Below, in pieces: positions 1 through 11,110 of a stretch of 64,000 bases of DNA (positions are counted from its first letter, which is position 1; every line of letters begins with the position of its first letter). Both the position numbers and the translations under genes were made by a program. Source of the stretch: Symbiodinium natans. Its lineage: Eukaryota; Sar; Dinophyceae; Suessiales; Symbiodiniaceae. Under the pieces are notes generated by a model, which saw only the letters and a list, made by a program, of their open reading frames with translations, made no database searches and had not been told where the DNA came from. The DNA lies in NCBI GenBank assembly GCA_905221605.1, contig CAJNDS010000388.1, positions 62,001 to 126,000 of the forward strand. The letters are read 5' to 3'.

Positions 1-492
1 TCTCTGTTGCGGTTCTGGGTTTAGGGTCGTTCAGGGTTTAGGGTTTCGGGTTTAGGGCTCCCCTTGCAGCCCTTGCATGCGCGCCACACATGTGGGTAGT
101 TCTCCAAATGAGGTTCCCTGATTTGGGCCCCCTAGTAGTCCGGCAGCTTCTATATACATGCATATATATATATATATACATATATATTTATTTATTTTTA
201 TATATATTTTTTTTATATTTATTTATTTATATTTCTATATATATATATATGCACAGAACATTCTTTGTTATTTGTTTGTTTATTTCCGGGATCTTAGAAG
301 GGACCCGACATGCTCATGTGTGTAAATTTGCCCCGAAGCTGCCTTTCTCAGCATTCTTCATATGCTGCCAAACACTCTACTCGGAATCCGAAGTCTAAAT
401 CGGGACAGTCCTCAAACCTCAAGCTCCCCACCCAAAACCCTAATCCCTAAAACCTAAAACCTACCACCCCCAACAAACTGAAATAACAAAAG
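1..492. repeat. Degenerate telomere-type repeats and AT-rich microsatellite
   Basis: TTTAGGG-like units occupy the first 60 bases, a TA/TATT-rich low-complexity tract lies at about 150-255, and degenerate CCCTAAA units lie at about 420-470. Open frames here are explained by the TA repeat. No gene is supported. Confidence 0.7.
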
Positions 493-585
493 CCTACACC
501 TTGAAGCCGTTCCCTAGTTCTGAAGCACGATTCAACCGCCACGCCCCAAGCCCCACATGTGAGGCGCCAGAGTGTCTTTACTCTG
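493..585 (+). CDS. Candidate internal exon, unrecognised protein
   Basis: An island between CCCTAAA-type and TTTAGGG-type repeats is open in one frame and bounded by AG before 493 and a GT donor at 586 that is itself part of the first telomere-like unit. The product is not recognised. It has the same arrangement as the proven exons of the hybrid cluster protein gene, which is the only support. Confidence 0.25.
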
Positions 586-1010
586 GTTTAGGGGGGTTTA
601 GGGTTTAGGGTTTAGGGTTTGGGGTTTAGGGTTTAGGGTTTAGGGTTTCAGACCAGTACCGCGACATGAATTGCAATGTGGCAATATGTGCATTCCAAAT
701 CGCTCCCATTTTTGTCGGGCGCGCACAGGCTCGTGTAGGTTATAACGCAACAGAGTAAAGCATCCGTAACCCTAAACCCCAAACCCCAAGCCCCAAACCC
801 TAAACCCTAAACCCTAAACCCTAAACCCTAAACCCCAAACCCCAAACCCCAAACCCCAAACCCTAACCCTAAACCCTAAACCCCAGAGAATGCCAGCGTT
901 CTGCGGGCTCCGGTTCTTCTGTCTAGGTGAAGTCGCTGGTGCACCGGGCGACCCTCGAGTCAAAGGCTAGCCGTGTACTTTGTCATCGTTGGGTAACATT
1001 TTACATTTTA

Positions 1011-1062
1011 AGGGTTTAGGGTTTAGGGTTTAGGGTTTAGGGTTTAGGGTTTAGGGTTTAGG
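1011..1062 (+). repeat. Interstitial TTTAGGG array
   Basis: About seven near-perfect TTTAGGG units on the plus strand, one of dozens of such arrays in both orientations. Confidence 0.9.
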
Positions 1063-1418
1063 GTATACTTAAACCCAATAAGGAATATACAAAAAGTAGA
1101 TTGTTAATAATATCCCGGGTTTAGGGTTTCAGGGGTTTTGGGTTTAGGGTTGAGGGTTTCGGAATTCAGGGACTCAGGGGTTTAGGGTTTTGGTTTTAGG
1201 GATGCAGGGGTTTAGGGATTAGGGTTGGCTGAATGAGAACACTTGACACTTCTTGCGATATTTTAATCCCTTATGTCACTGAAAGTGTACACTTTCTGTG
1301 GCTTCTGAACCAAGCAACTAATCGCTTACCCCCTTCTATTAAAGACCCCCCTAAAACTAAAAGCACTTTCCGGAAAATCCTGCCGAAACCGAGGCCGCCT
1401 TTTAAACCCTATTCCGAA

Positions 1419-1421
<3 letters not shown>

Positions 1422-1467
<46 letters not shown>
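1422..1467 (+). repeat. Poly-G homopolymer, 46 bases
   Basis: An uninterrupted run of G within degenerate telomere-like DNA. It could be a real expansion or a sequencing/assembly artefact. It gives the glycine run of a spurious open frame at 1233-1499. Confidence 0.9.
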
Positions 1468-2461
1468 CGGGGAGGGGTTCAGGGCTCCCAAAACCCTGAA
1501 GCCAACGAGGGTTTAGGGTCTAGGGTTAAGGGTTTAGGGTTTAGGGCTTAGGGTTCATGAAGGGTTTAGGGTTCAGAGTCCAGTCTTTTGGCAGCACGAT
1601 GCTGTCGGTGAGCGGCCTGTCTGGCTGCCTGTGAGCCTGGCTCTCCTCAGCCTACCTCACTAGTCATACGATATGCCATTTCTTTCCTGCCTGTCTGTCT
1701 TGCTACCCTAAACCCTAAACCCTAAACCCTAAACCCTAAACCCTAAACCCTAAACCCTAAACCCTAATTAAACCATAAACCCTGATTACTTGAGTAAACC
1801 TGGAGTCTAGAAAATGGCATGTCGATAAAACCCCCCCTAATAATAAAAACACATTTCGAATTTCTGTTGGGGGGGGGGGGACCCCTAAACCCTAAACCCT
1901 AAACCCCCGTTTAATATTAGGGGGAAGGGATTAAGGAGTTAAGGGTTTAGGGATTAGGGATTAGGGATTCAGGGGTTTAGTTAAGGGATTCAGGAGTTTG
2001 GGGATTCCGGGGTTTAGGGTTTAGGGATTCAGGGGTTTAGGGTTTAGGGTTGGGATTCACGGCTTTATACGGGTGTTTGGAGTTTAGGGATTCAGGGGTG
2101 TAGGGTTTAGGGTTTCGGGATTCAGACACTCCTGGCGGGGGGGGAGGGGCTTAGGGGTCTAGGGTAGGGAGGAGTAGACGTACATGAACTCTGTAGATCC
2201 CGCAGCCAAGCATCCCAAAACCTTTTTTTCGGGTTTAGGGTTTAGGGTTTAGGGTTTAGGATTAGGGTTTAGGGTTTAGGGTTTAGGGTTGTTGCAAGCT
2301 TGCCCATCGTGGCACCTGATCTTTTCGCCAAGCAGCCCTACACCCGAAACCGCCGCATTGTTGGGGGTACACTACGACTTTAGCTGGTTGAAGACCCTAA
2401 ACCCTAAACCCTAAAGCCCCAGACCCTAAACCCTAAACTCTAAACCCTAAACCCTAAATGC

Positions 2462-2540
2462 TGAGCCTTGCATGCGAGACGGCCGACATCGTCCAGCGCA
2501 TCAACAACTGTCACTTCGACAAGTTGTTGAAGGACCCACC
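2462..2540 (+). CDS. Candidate exon, unrecognised protein
   Basis: A non-repeat island between CCCTAAA arrays is open in one frame (reads ETADIVQRINNCHFDKLLKD) with a protein-like composition. Splice limits are not certain. It may belong to the same gene as the exons at 3226, 3717, 4111, 5663, 6887, 8146, 9737 and 10674. Confidence 0.3.
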
Positions 2541-3225
2541 CTAAACCCTAAGCCCTAAAACCTAAAACGGGTTTTAGGGTTTTAGGGGTTTAGGGGTTTA
2601 GGGCTGCTTAGGGTTTAGGACCTTTCCTCGGGATTGGGGGCGCCAAGCTGGTTCTTCTCAAAGCTGCTATTTGCTGTGAGAGCAGCAATGTGCGTCGGGA
2701 TGCCTTCATGTCATCACAGCGACAGGGAAGCTGCATGCGATTTTTTGTTTTATTCAAAAGGTGCCGGGTACCCTGAATATACCCCGAGATATTCGAATCC
2801 TGATCGTAGGACTTTTTGCGAGTACCACCACAATTGTTGAAAGCCGAAAGCCTAAAACCGTAAAGCTCCAAAACCCTAAACCCAAAACCCTCGAACCCTC
2901 AAATTTCCAAAACCCTGAGACCCTAAGACCCTAAAGCCCCTAGAGCCCTAGAACCCTCACTTCTAGAAGCCATAAACCCTAAAACCCGAAAACCCTAACT
3001 TCTCGAGGCCATAAACCCTAAAACCCTACAACCGTCAGTTCTCGAAGCCCTCAACCCGGAATCCCTACAACCTTAACTTCTAGAATCCCTAAACCCTATA
3101 ACCCTAACTTCTAAAAGCTTTAAACCCTCAACCCTAAACCCTAAACCCTAACTTCTAGTAACCCTAAACCCTACACCCTAAACCCTAAACCCCAGCCTCC
3201 AGAAGCCCTAACAACCACCCCGAAG

Positions 3226-3278
3226 CCAAGTGCAAGGAGGGAGGAGAGGATCCCTTGGCGGCCCTGGAAGTCTCCAAG
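3226..3278 (+). CDS. Candidate exon, unrecognised protein
   Basis: The island reads KEGGEDPLAALEVSK in one frame, preceded by AG and followed by a GT donor at 3279. It is flanked by CCCTAAA upstream and a long TTTAGGG array downstream (3296-3378). Confidence 0.3.
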
Positions 3279-3295
3279 GTCCGGCTTTTGCAGGG

Positions 3296-3378
3296 TTTAG
3301 GGTTTAGGGTTTAGGGTTTAGGGTTTAGGGTTAGGGTTTAGGGTTTAGGGTTTAGGGTTTAGGGTTTAGGGTTTAGGG
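3296..3378 (+). repeat. Interstitial TTTAGGG array
   Basis: About twelve TTTAGGG units, one shortened to TTAGGG. Confidence 0.9.
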
Positions 3379-3661
3379 CTCGAGCATGATATGAATGATG
3401 AAGAGACAGACGAATTAGGCAGATAGTCATGAGAGGAGGAGGTTTGAGGTTGCTTTAGTTGCAGCGATGATGCTTTGAATGATGATGTTACTTCGTTGCG
3501 AACTGTGAGGGTTCTAAATGTGATTCTAATGGGTTTTTGTTGTTTTTTGGTTGTTATGTTTCATTGTTATGTTTGTCGTTGGTATGCTTGCTATACCCAC
3601 TTTGTTCTGATCTTTTTTCGAATGGGGGGGGGGGGAGGTTGTAGGTAGAAACCTAAACTTG

Positions 3662-3698
3662 TGATGTTGCCCCTTATACTAACAGTGGGAACATCCCA
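3662..3698. repeat. Short inverted-repeat element, family B
   Basis: ATGTTGCCCCTTATACTAAC followed by GTGGGAACATCCCAA is a compact copy of the inverted-repeat family also found at 32669-32769 and 62958-63044 (TTGGGATGTTCCCCC ends). Confidence 0.5.
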
Positions 3699-3716
3699 AC
3701 CCTAAACCCTAGACAG

Positions 3717-3818
3717 GAGCTGCTTAAGATTGCGATCAGTGAGGGTTGGAGGATTTCATGCACGCCTAGCTCGCCCAAGCAGAAGCTAAGCAAGTTCGCA
3801 CCCATGGTCATCATCAAG
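3717..3818 (+). CDS. Candidate exon, unrecognised protein
   Basis: The region is open for 34 codons after an AG acceptor (CTAGACAG), with sense content including QELLKIAISEGWRISC and KLSKFAPMVIIK. The exon-like composition is clear but no family was recognised. Confidence 0.4.
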
Positions 3819-4110
3819 CCTCAAGCTCCAACACCCCTAAACCCCCACATCCCACCTTAAGCCTCCAAAGCTCCGAATCCAATAAGCGCCAAGAACCCCA
3901 AATCCCGAAACCCTAAACCCCGAAAGCCCCGAATTCCCCAAACTTTAAAGCCCCTAAGTTTTGCACTCTAAGCCCTCCACCCTAAACTCTAAAACCCTAG
4001 AATTCCGAGACCCTAAACCCTAAACCCTCTCTCCTTTAAACCCCAAACCCCAAACCCCAAACGGCCCAAACCCCAAACCCTAAACCCTAAACCCCTTTCA
4101 AAGGAATCCC

Positions 4111-4176
4111 AACTCCTTGGAGGCCTGGCTTCGCGAAGTGGGCCACGACATCCCCAAGTTGAGCCCGGGCTGTTGA
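4111..4176 (+). CDS. Candidate exon, unrecognised protein
   Basis: The island reads NSLEAWLREVGHDIPKLSPG and then meets a stop at 4174. A splice donor before the stop is possible. It is flanked by CCCTAAA upstream and TTTAGGG downstream. Confidence 0.35.
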   Translation, partial: NSLEAWLREVGHDIPKLSPGC

Positions 4177-4812
4177 AAGCACTTCTGCGGGCGTTTAGGG
4201 TTTAGGGTTTAGGGTTTAGGGCTTAGGGTCTAGGGTTTAGGGTTTAGGGTTTAGGGTTCGTGGTTCAGGGTTCAGGGTTCAGGGTTCAGGGTTTAGCAGG
4301 GTTCAGGGTTCAGGGTTTGGCAGGGTTCAGGGGATCAGGCAACCTGCAACCCAACTAACCCAACTTCTGTGAGGGCAGCGCAGGCCCCCAACTCCCTCGC
4401 GGCGTCCCTGGACCTGGCCTTCGCTCGTCCCCTGACCCTCGAAGGGTAGTCACGCGGGCCCTTAATCTGGTCCCTTTTTGGGGATTCTTCGGGTTTAGGA
4501 TTTAGGGTTTAGGTATATCATTATATACATATACATATATTTATATTTATATTTATATTTATATGTATAAGGGGTCCCCTTGTAACGGCCCATACTAAGG
4601 GGCCATGTAGCTACCCTACCATGACCCCAGCTGACCCGGATGCCCAAAATTCCCGGTAGGAGCAACGTGCAAAGCCGTGACGACAACGTCCCTGAACCTC
4701 CTACGGCTGGTAGTCGGAGGGAATGAAGTTGGGATCTCTCACAGAGAAGCCACTCGGCTCTCAGCCAGGGATTCCTAAACCCTAAACCCTAGACCCCCCA
4801 ACAAACTCTCAG

Positions 4813-4890
4813 AAGCATGCCGCGCACCTCCCATTGAGGATTGGTCAGCAGGGGCCGATGCCTGAGATGCATATGAGATCCCTGGACCAC
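4813..4890 (+). CDS. Candidate exon, unrecognised protein
   Basis: An open island after an AG acceptor reads KHAAHLPLRIGQQGPMPEMH and continues to CCCTAAA repeats. No family was recognised. Confidence 0.3.
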
Positions 4891-5662
4891 CCTAAACCCT
4901 AAACCCTAAACCCCAAACCGTAAACCCTAAACCCTAACCCCCGAATCTTGAACAGGGATTCCAAAGCCCAACACTCTAAACACCCTGTTGCCTGACCCTA
5001 CCAGCCCTATCCCCTAAGCCCGAAACCCCAATCGCCACAACCCCTAAACCCTAAACCCCCTACACCTTAACTGCACCCTAAGAGCCCTAAACAACCCGAA
5101 TGGCCACCAAATCCCCAACACCCCGAAACGCTCTAAGGCCTGCACCCCCTGAACCCTTAACCCTAAGCCTTAAACCCTAACTACTATTTGCTTAAGAACC
5201 CCGAAAGAATAAAAACAACAATCCCAAAATTACCGTTAGTAAGGAATAAACTTTGGCACTTTTTGGGTTTCGTAAGCCCTAAACCCTAAAGGCCACTGAA
5301 CCACAAAGGCCCTCCGCCCTCAACCGCCAGTATCCCGAATGGTCTGGGGTGTTGAGGGTTCAGGGTACCGAGAAGTCGCGTTGTGAAGCAGGGTATCTAT
5401 GGATACTCTGAGTCCTGCCCGCCGTTGCTTTGCCATTGAATAGGGTTTTGGGGGGGGGGGGGGGGGGGTTTGGGGTTAGGGTTTAATTCTAGGGTGCCCA
5501 GTAGCACGATATATTCATCTTTTTGTTCAAGGGGTTCGGTTTCCGTATGAACATCATCCGGCCAGGGGGGGGGGGAGGGGGAACCTACACTGTGGGGTTT
5601 CGACATGGCCGTGAGCTTGAAAACTCCAAACGTTTAAAGGCTTTTGGGTGATTTGCTAAGAG

Positions 5663-5721
5663 GACGGCCTCTTCCATGATCATCCAGATCCTTCAGAGAA
5701 ATGTGGAGAAGATGAAGGCCT
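5663..5721 (+). CDS. Candidate exon, unrecognised protein
   Basis: Between an AG acceptor (GCTAAGAG) and a GT donor at 5722 the frame reads TASSMIIQILQRNVEKMKA, an amphipathic helix-like segment. Product unknown. Confidence 0.4.
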
Positions 5722-5909
5722 GTGAAGTTTGTTTGTGCTGTGAGGCTAACGTCCGTGCAGAACTGTCAATTGCACCTCCATCGTGCTGCCGGACTCCCGT
5801 TTTACCCTAAACCTCTAAACCCTACTATGATGGAGACATCGCAAACGCGTCCAACCTACACAGCCTACGTGCACGCGGCACCTCAATCCCAAAACCCTAA
5901 ACCCCATGC

Positions 5910-6062
5910 GTTTCCCTACTACCGCCCCTCTATACTACCCCCCCCCGGTTCCCCCCTTTAAAAAAACCTTAATCAGGCTTAGTTGTCCCTAGTCTCCTAA
6001 ATTCTAGGGGGAACCTAGGGGGGGGGGGGGGGGGTAGTATAGAGGGGGGGTAGTAGGGGAAC
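5910..6062. repeat. Long inverted repeat (hairpin), MITE-like
   Basis: GTTTCCCTACTACCGCCCC near 5910 is matched in reverse complement by the end of the block at 6062 (GTAGTATAGAGG then TAGTAGGGGAAC). The arms of about 35 bases enclose about 80 bases, including C- and G-rich homopolymers. Confidence 0.7.
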
Positions 6063-6101
6063 CCATGAAAAACCCCACACCGGATCACCCTGCCACCCCA
6101 C

Positions 6102-6215
6102 CTGCCGCCTGACATGTTGTTTTTGAGACCTGGCTCCTCGCTTGAAGGCTTGAATCTTGTCTTTCAAGTGTTTAGGAATCTCTGAGCCATCGTAGAAGTC
6201 ACGAGAGGCAGCAAC
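6102..6215 (-). CDS. Candidate minus-strand exon, unrecognised protein
   Basis: On the minus strand 38 codons are open between an AG acceptor (CCCTAG) and a GT donor (GGCAG then GTGGGG). The frame reads RDFYDGSEIPKHLKDKIQAF followed by a basic tail. Composition is protein-like. It runs against the other candidate exons nearby, so it may belong to a nested gene or an old insertion. Confidence 0.4.
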
Positions 6216-6886
6216 CTAGGGAGGATTCTTTGCCCCAAGCCCTAAACCCCAGACCCTGAACCCTAAAACCTCCAACCCTGCGGGCCTTAGTCAGCGTAAG
6301 CAACACACACCTACCCTACACCCTAAGGCCCTAAGTGGCCCATGGTCAGCTCCCTCTCTAAAATCGTTTGCAATTCGGGGCTGTAGAACAGGGTACCCGG
6401 GACCCAACAAGGAGCTCAGCCCTAATGCCCTAGACCTCAAACCCCTAACCCCTCAACCTTAAACCCTAAACACGAATTTGGGCGACCAAAGCCTGCACTA
6501 AACTGCTCGGAGGTCATCAATGACATGGCCTACAGGCCCAGGGCGTAGCGGAGTGGATCCCGAAAAGCCCTAAAGTGAGTGAAAGGGGGCTTTACTCTTC
6601 GCCTTCTTTATTCCAGCCGCTGGTTCCAGGTGGTCTCTGACTGTGAGCCTGGGGGTTCGAGGAATTATCGGGTACAAGGCTCAGGGTTGAGGGTTTAGGG
6701 ACTCGTGTTGCGTTAATAATACATATTAAATCTAACTATATACAACATTATTACATAAAATGTTCCCATAAAAGGGGGTGGGGTTGCCGCGGCTTTATCG
6801 TGTAGTGTCTGGGGGTTTCGAGCTGAGGGCCCGGGGGGGCGCGACCCGGGCCTGACCGGCCGTCAGCTCATCCTAAGACCAATCAG

Positions 6887-6954
6887 CCCTCTTCGCGCCA
6901 CTGTTCTTCAAGGCCTACACCACTGTGGGGCAAAAGATCAGTGCTGAGAATTAG
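6887..6954 (+). CDS. Candidate exon, unrecognised protein
   Basis: After an AG acceptor the frame reads ALFAPLFFKAYTTVGQKISA and meets a stop at 6952. It could be a last exon, or could be spliced before the stop. The product is not recognised. Confidence 0.4.
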
Positions 6955-7373
6955 TCGTCTGCGCTGAGACTGTAAGGTTTGGGCAGCAGGGTTCTGGACA
7001 GATTCATCTCCCCTCAAACTGAAGCCCTCCAACCCCTAGGAAGTTAGATCTAAAAAGTGGAAGCAATTGAACCTGATGTTGGTTCCCGATATGCCCTCCA
7101 AACTCCATAACCCTAGCAGAAAGCTGCGATAAGCCCTATAAGCCCTATAAACCCGTGCTTATTCAACCTGTATATTTTGTCCGCCGTTTGTAAGACCTGT
7201 AAACCCCATCTGGCAGCCCTACAAGCCCCATCAGCCGTAGAAATCCCTATAAGACTTGGTGCCCCATATGATAGACCCCATAAACTCTGTACCCTAAATC
7301 CTTAAACCCTTGAACCCTTGAAACCCTCCAAGCCCTAAACCCCTTAACCCGTTAACCCCTTAACCCCTTAACC

Positions 7374-8125
7374 CCAAACCCCTACACCCTAAACCCTAAA
7401 CTTTCCCCAAACCCCTACACCCTAAACCCTAAACTTTCCCCAAACCCCTACACCCTAAACCCTAAACTTTCCCCAAAACCCCTACACCCTAAACCCTAAA
7501 CTTTCCCCAAACCCCTACACCCTAAACCCTAAACTTTCCCCAAACCCCTACACCCTAAACCCTAAACTTTCCCCAAACCCCTACACCCTAAACCCTAAAC
7601 TTTCCCCAAACCCCTACACCCTAAACCCTAAACTTTCCCCAAACCCCTACACCCTAAACCCTAAACTTTCCCCAAACCCCTACACCCTAAACCCTAAACT
7701 TTCCCCAAACCCCTACACCCTAAACCCTAAACTTTCCCCAAACCCCTACACCCTAAACCCTAAACTTTCCCCAAACCCCTACACCCTAAACCCTAAACTT
7801 TCCCCAAACCCCTACACCCTAAACCCTAAACTTTCCCCAAACCCCTACACCCTAAACCCTGAACTTTCCCCAAACCCCTACACCCTAAACCCTGAACTTT
7901 CCCCAAACCCCTACACCCTAAACCCTAAACTTTCTCCAAACCCCTACACCCTAAACCCTAAACTTTCCCCCAAAACCCCTACACCCTAAACCCTAAACTT
8001 CCCCCAAACCCCTACACCCTAAACCCTAAACTTTCCCCAAACCCCTACACCCTAAACCCTAAACTTTCCCCAAACCCCTACACCCTAAACCCTAAACCCT
8101 AAACCCTAAACCCTAAACTTTCCCC
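7374..8125. repeat. 33-bp satellite containing telomere-like units
   Basis: About 22 head-to-tail copies of a 33-bp unit. Each unit holds two CCCTAAA-like heptamers plus the spacer CTTTCCCCAAACCCCTACA. Only scattered single-base differences (for example GAACTTT, CTTTCTCC) separate copies, indicating recent amplification. Confidence 0.95.
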
Positions 8126-8145
8126 ACGCCAATCTCCAGCTCCAG

Positions 8146-8234
8146 GATCCACTTGGGCGAGACGGAGCAGAGCTGAGTCGGAATTTCGGCTGTGGCCTGA
8201 AGAGAGTCTGAAGCGCAAGCTGTGCCTGAAGCAA
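8146..8234 (+). CDS. Candidate exon, unrecognised protein
   Basis: An island between the 33-bp satellite and a TTTAGGG array is open in one frame (RSRAESEFRLWPEESLKRKL). It starts after AG and could end at a GC donor at 8235. Family unknown. Confidence 0.35.
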
Positions 8235-8239
8235 GCTTT

Positions 8240-8322
8240 AGGGTTTGGGGGTTTAGGGTTTAGGGTTTAGGGTTTAGGGTTTAGGGTTTAGGGTTTAGGG
8301 TTAGGGTTTAGGGTTTAGGGTT
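8240..8322 (+). repeat. Interstitial TTTAGGG array
   Basis: About ten TTTAGGG units directly downstream of the candidate exon at 8146. Confidence 0.9.
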
Positions 8323-8665
8323 TTGTGTTAGGGGGGCTTTTCACACTTGGATTTTAGGACTCAGGCTGTTGGTTGTTCCGAGGCTTAGGACTCAAGGGTA
8401 TTAAGCCCATGGTTTTGCATGATTTCAACTTCGAGAGAACCTTCTGGGTGTTGGAATGGGGATGTACTTCACATGAATCCAGTCCTTTGAGGGCAATCCT
8501 GCAGTTGCATCTTGTACTTTTTGTTTTTGTTTTTGGAACTGTTCTGGCCACTAATCCGCGAAGCCTGTGTAGGCGCAGGCTATAGTTAGGGGAAAGATTG
8601 TAAGTATCGTTGCCATTGTCTGTAGGCGCAGCCGCGCTAAACTAAGCAAGCTCTGGGAAAACAGT

Positions 8666-9273
8666 GTGTGTGTGTGTGTGTGTGTTTGTGTTTGTGTTTG
8701 TGTGTTTGTGTGTTTGTGTGTTTGTGTGTTTGTGTGTTTGTGTGTTTGTGTGTTTGTGTGTGTGTGTGTGTTGGTGTGTGTGTTGGTGTGTGTGTTGGTG
8801 TGTGTGTTGGTGTGTGTGTTGGTGTGTGTGTTGGTGTGCGTGTTGGTGTGTGTGTTGGTGTGTGTGTTGGTGTGTGTGTGTGGGTGTGTGTGTTGGTGTG
8901 TGTGTTTTGGTGTTGTGTGTTGTGTGTTGTGTGTTGTGTGTTGTGTGTTGTGTGTGTGAGTGGCGTGAGTGGTGTTTGGTGTGTGAGTGGTGTGTGTGGT
9001 GTGAGTGGTGTGTGTGGTGTGTGTGGTGTGTGTGTGTGGTGTGCGTGGTGTTGTGTGGTGTGCGTGGTGTGTGTGGTGTGTGTGGTGTTTGTGGTGTGTG
9101 TGGTGTGTGTGGTGTGTGTGGTGTGTGTGGTGTGTGTGGTGTGTGTGGTGTGTGTGGTGTGTGTGGTGTGTGTGGTGTGTGTGGTGTGTGTGGTGTGTGT
9201 GGTGTGTGTGGTGTGTGTGGTGGGTGTGGTGGGTGTTGTGTGTGTGTGTGTGTGGTGTGTGTGTGTGTGGTGG

Positions 9274-9305
<32 letters not shown>

Positions 9306-9546
9306 GTGGTTGTGGTTGTGGTTGTGGTTGTGGTTGTGTGTTTGTGTGTGTGTGTGTGTGTTTGTGTGTGGTTGTGTGTGTTTGTGTGTGGTTGTGTGTG
9401 TTTGTGTGTGTTTGTGTGTGTGTGTGTGTGTGTGTTTGTGTGTTTGTGTGTGGTTGTGTGTGTTTGTGTGTGTTTGTGTGTGTTTGTGTGTGTTTTTGTG
9501 TGTTTGTGTGTTTGTGTGTTTGTGTGTTTGTGTGTGTGTGTGTGTC
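8666..9546. repeat. GT-rich compound microsatellite, about 0.9 kb
   Basis: Long runs of TG alternate with TTTG, TTGG, TTG and TGTGTGG higher-order units. All six frames stay open over much of it, giving Cys/Val- and His/Thr-only translations that are artefacts of the repeat and not proteins. Confidence 0.97.
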
Positions 9547-9736
9547 TTCTGTTTTGAAGAGGACCCTGGTGCAAGAACAGCTTTCAGATGGTGTTAAGGG
9601 CCCTACTGTTTGCTAAAGAGCCCCCCAAAACACACAGACTATCATCCCTGTAATACCCTTCTACGGAAGATGCTGTAATTCTTGCGGATTATTCAGCAAT
9701 ATAAACCCTAAACCCTAAACCCTAAACCCCAATTAG

Positions 9737-9834
9737 AAAGTACGTAGGGCGCCGTTTTTGGTGGAAAACGCAAGTGTGGGCCGCCCATGCGAAGGGATCT
9801 TCGGACCACAGCCTTGCCAGTGGTGCTTTTCAGG
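9737..9834 (+). CDS. Candidate exon, unrecognised protein
   Basis: The frame reads KYVGRRFWWKTQVWAAHAKG and continues with protein-like composition. It lies between an AG acceptor and a GT donor at 9835 that belongs to the first telomere-like unit downstream. It is flanked by CCCTAAA upstream and TTTAGGG downstream. No family was recognised. Confidence 0.4.
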
Positions 9835-10673
9835 GTTTCGGGTTGAGGGTTTCGGGCTTAGGGTTCAAGGCTTAGGGTTTAGGGTTCAGGGTTTCGGGTT
9901 CAGGGTTTAGGGTTTAGGGTTTAGGGTTTAGGGGGCTTAAGGGGCAGCCTTTGCGTTCGAGAGTGGCTGCCCGGATGAGGCACCTTTGGAGTTTTCTAAG
10001 GGCGGGGGGGGGGGGGGGGGACTAAATCCTAATCTCCAAGCCCGAAACTCCTAGACACCAAGGCATAAGACGGCCCACCCTTAGCGCAACACTGCAGACA
10101 CTCCCCGGGCGGCAGGCTGACGCAAATCAACTCCCCCAGCCCTGCGAAGCAGGGCTCTGTGACAAGAAAGGTTTGGGCTGAAACGGTTCGCGTGGCTTCA
10201 GGGTGTGGGCAGACGCCCCTTTATCAGGGTTTAGGGTTCAGCAGCTCCAGTCCGGGACGTATCTAGTCGAGCTCTTGGTGTCGATGCACTGCTTTATCCA
10301 TTTTTATTCTTTTTTTTTGGAGGGGGCGGCGGGGGTTGGGGGGGGTTCGGACATCATTAGGGTTTGGGGTTTGGTCGAGGGTTTGGGTTTGAGATGTATA
10401 CCCCGGCCCGCAGCACTAGATCCTATTCGGCTTTTTAGGGGTTTTTTTAGGGTTCGGGAGTTGTCTAGGGTTCCTGTTGAGGATCCTTCCAAGACGTACA
10501 ATGCAACTGGGGGTTTAGGGGGTTCAGGGTCTCCCAAATCCTAATCCCTGCACCCCAAATCCGAAATCCTAAACCCTAAACCCTTAGCCCTACAGCCCGT
10601 GGTGTTGGAGGCTTAGGCCCTAAACCCTAAACCCTAAACCCTAAACCCTAATGCTGCTTGTGTTGATGAGCAG
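9835..10673. other. Non-coding, telomere-like and poly-G DNA
   Basis: Contains degenerate TTTAGGG units at 9835-9935, a poly-G run near 10003-10020, further degenerate units at 10360-10530, and CCCTAAA units at 10565-10650. Open frames here are low complexity. No gene is supported. If the flanking exons belong to one gene, this stretch is an intron. Confidence 0.5.
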
Positions 10674-10769
10674 GATTCACCAAAGGATCGGCCGCGGAAA
10701 GAAGGGCGACTGAGCTTCATGAACCCAGCCCAGCGCGAGCACTTTCTTCCAGAAGTTGGGAACCTTTGA
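10674..10769 (+). CDS. Candidate terminal exon, unrecognised protein
   Basis: After an AG acceptor (GATGAGCAG) the frame reads KEGRLSFMNPAQREHFLPEV and ends at a TGA at 10767-10769. It has good protein-like composition and is preceded by CCCTAAA repeats. It is probably the 3' end of the gene whose scattered exons precede it. No telomere-type repeats follow for some 4 kb, as expected for a gene end. Confidence 0.45.
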   Translation, partial: DSPKDRPRKEGRLSFMNPAQREHFLPEVGNL

Positions 10770-11110
10770 TGCTCGACCCAGAGCATTTGGCTCCAGCAAC
10801 GCCTTGTAGGACCTTGCGCAGCCATTGGCCTCATGCGGACGTTCTTTGTTGCCAAGCTTCTTGGAAGACAGATTGGGAGTTGATCAAAATATCTGTTCCC
10901 AGGTTACCTTCTCTTTCCCTTATAAACCCATAGGAGGCTGGTCACATGTGACGTCTCGGGTACCCGGTTGCGAAGATGGCAGTTGAAGCTCGTGCGATTG
11001 TCTTCCAAAAGCGCCAGATTCCAGAACCTTTATAGTCCTGCGTCATCGTTCCGCAACCCCACAAAAAGTCTCAGAAGTGCGGGGCCCTTCACTTTTTTGC
11101 TGAGATTTGA

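Noticed and set aside
8666-9616. Long open frames of 200-310 codons on both strands
   Set aside because: All come from the GT-rich microsatellite; translations are only Cys/Val/Gly or His/Thr.
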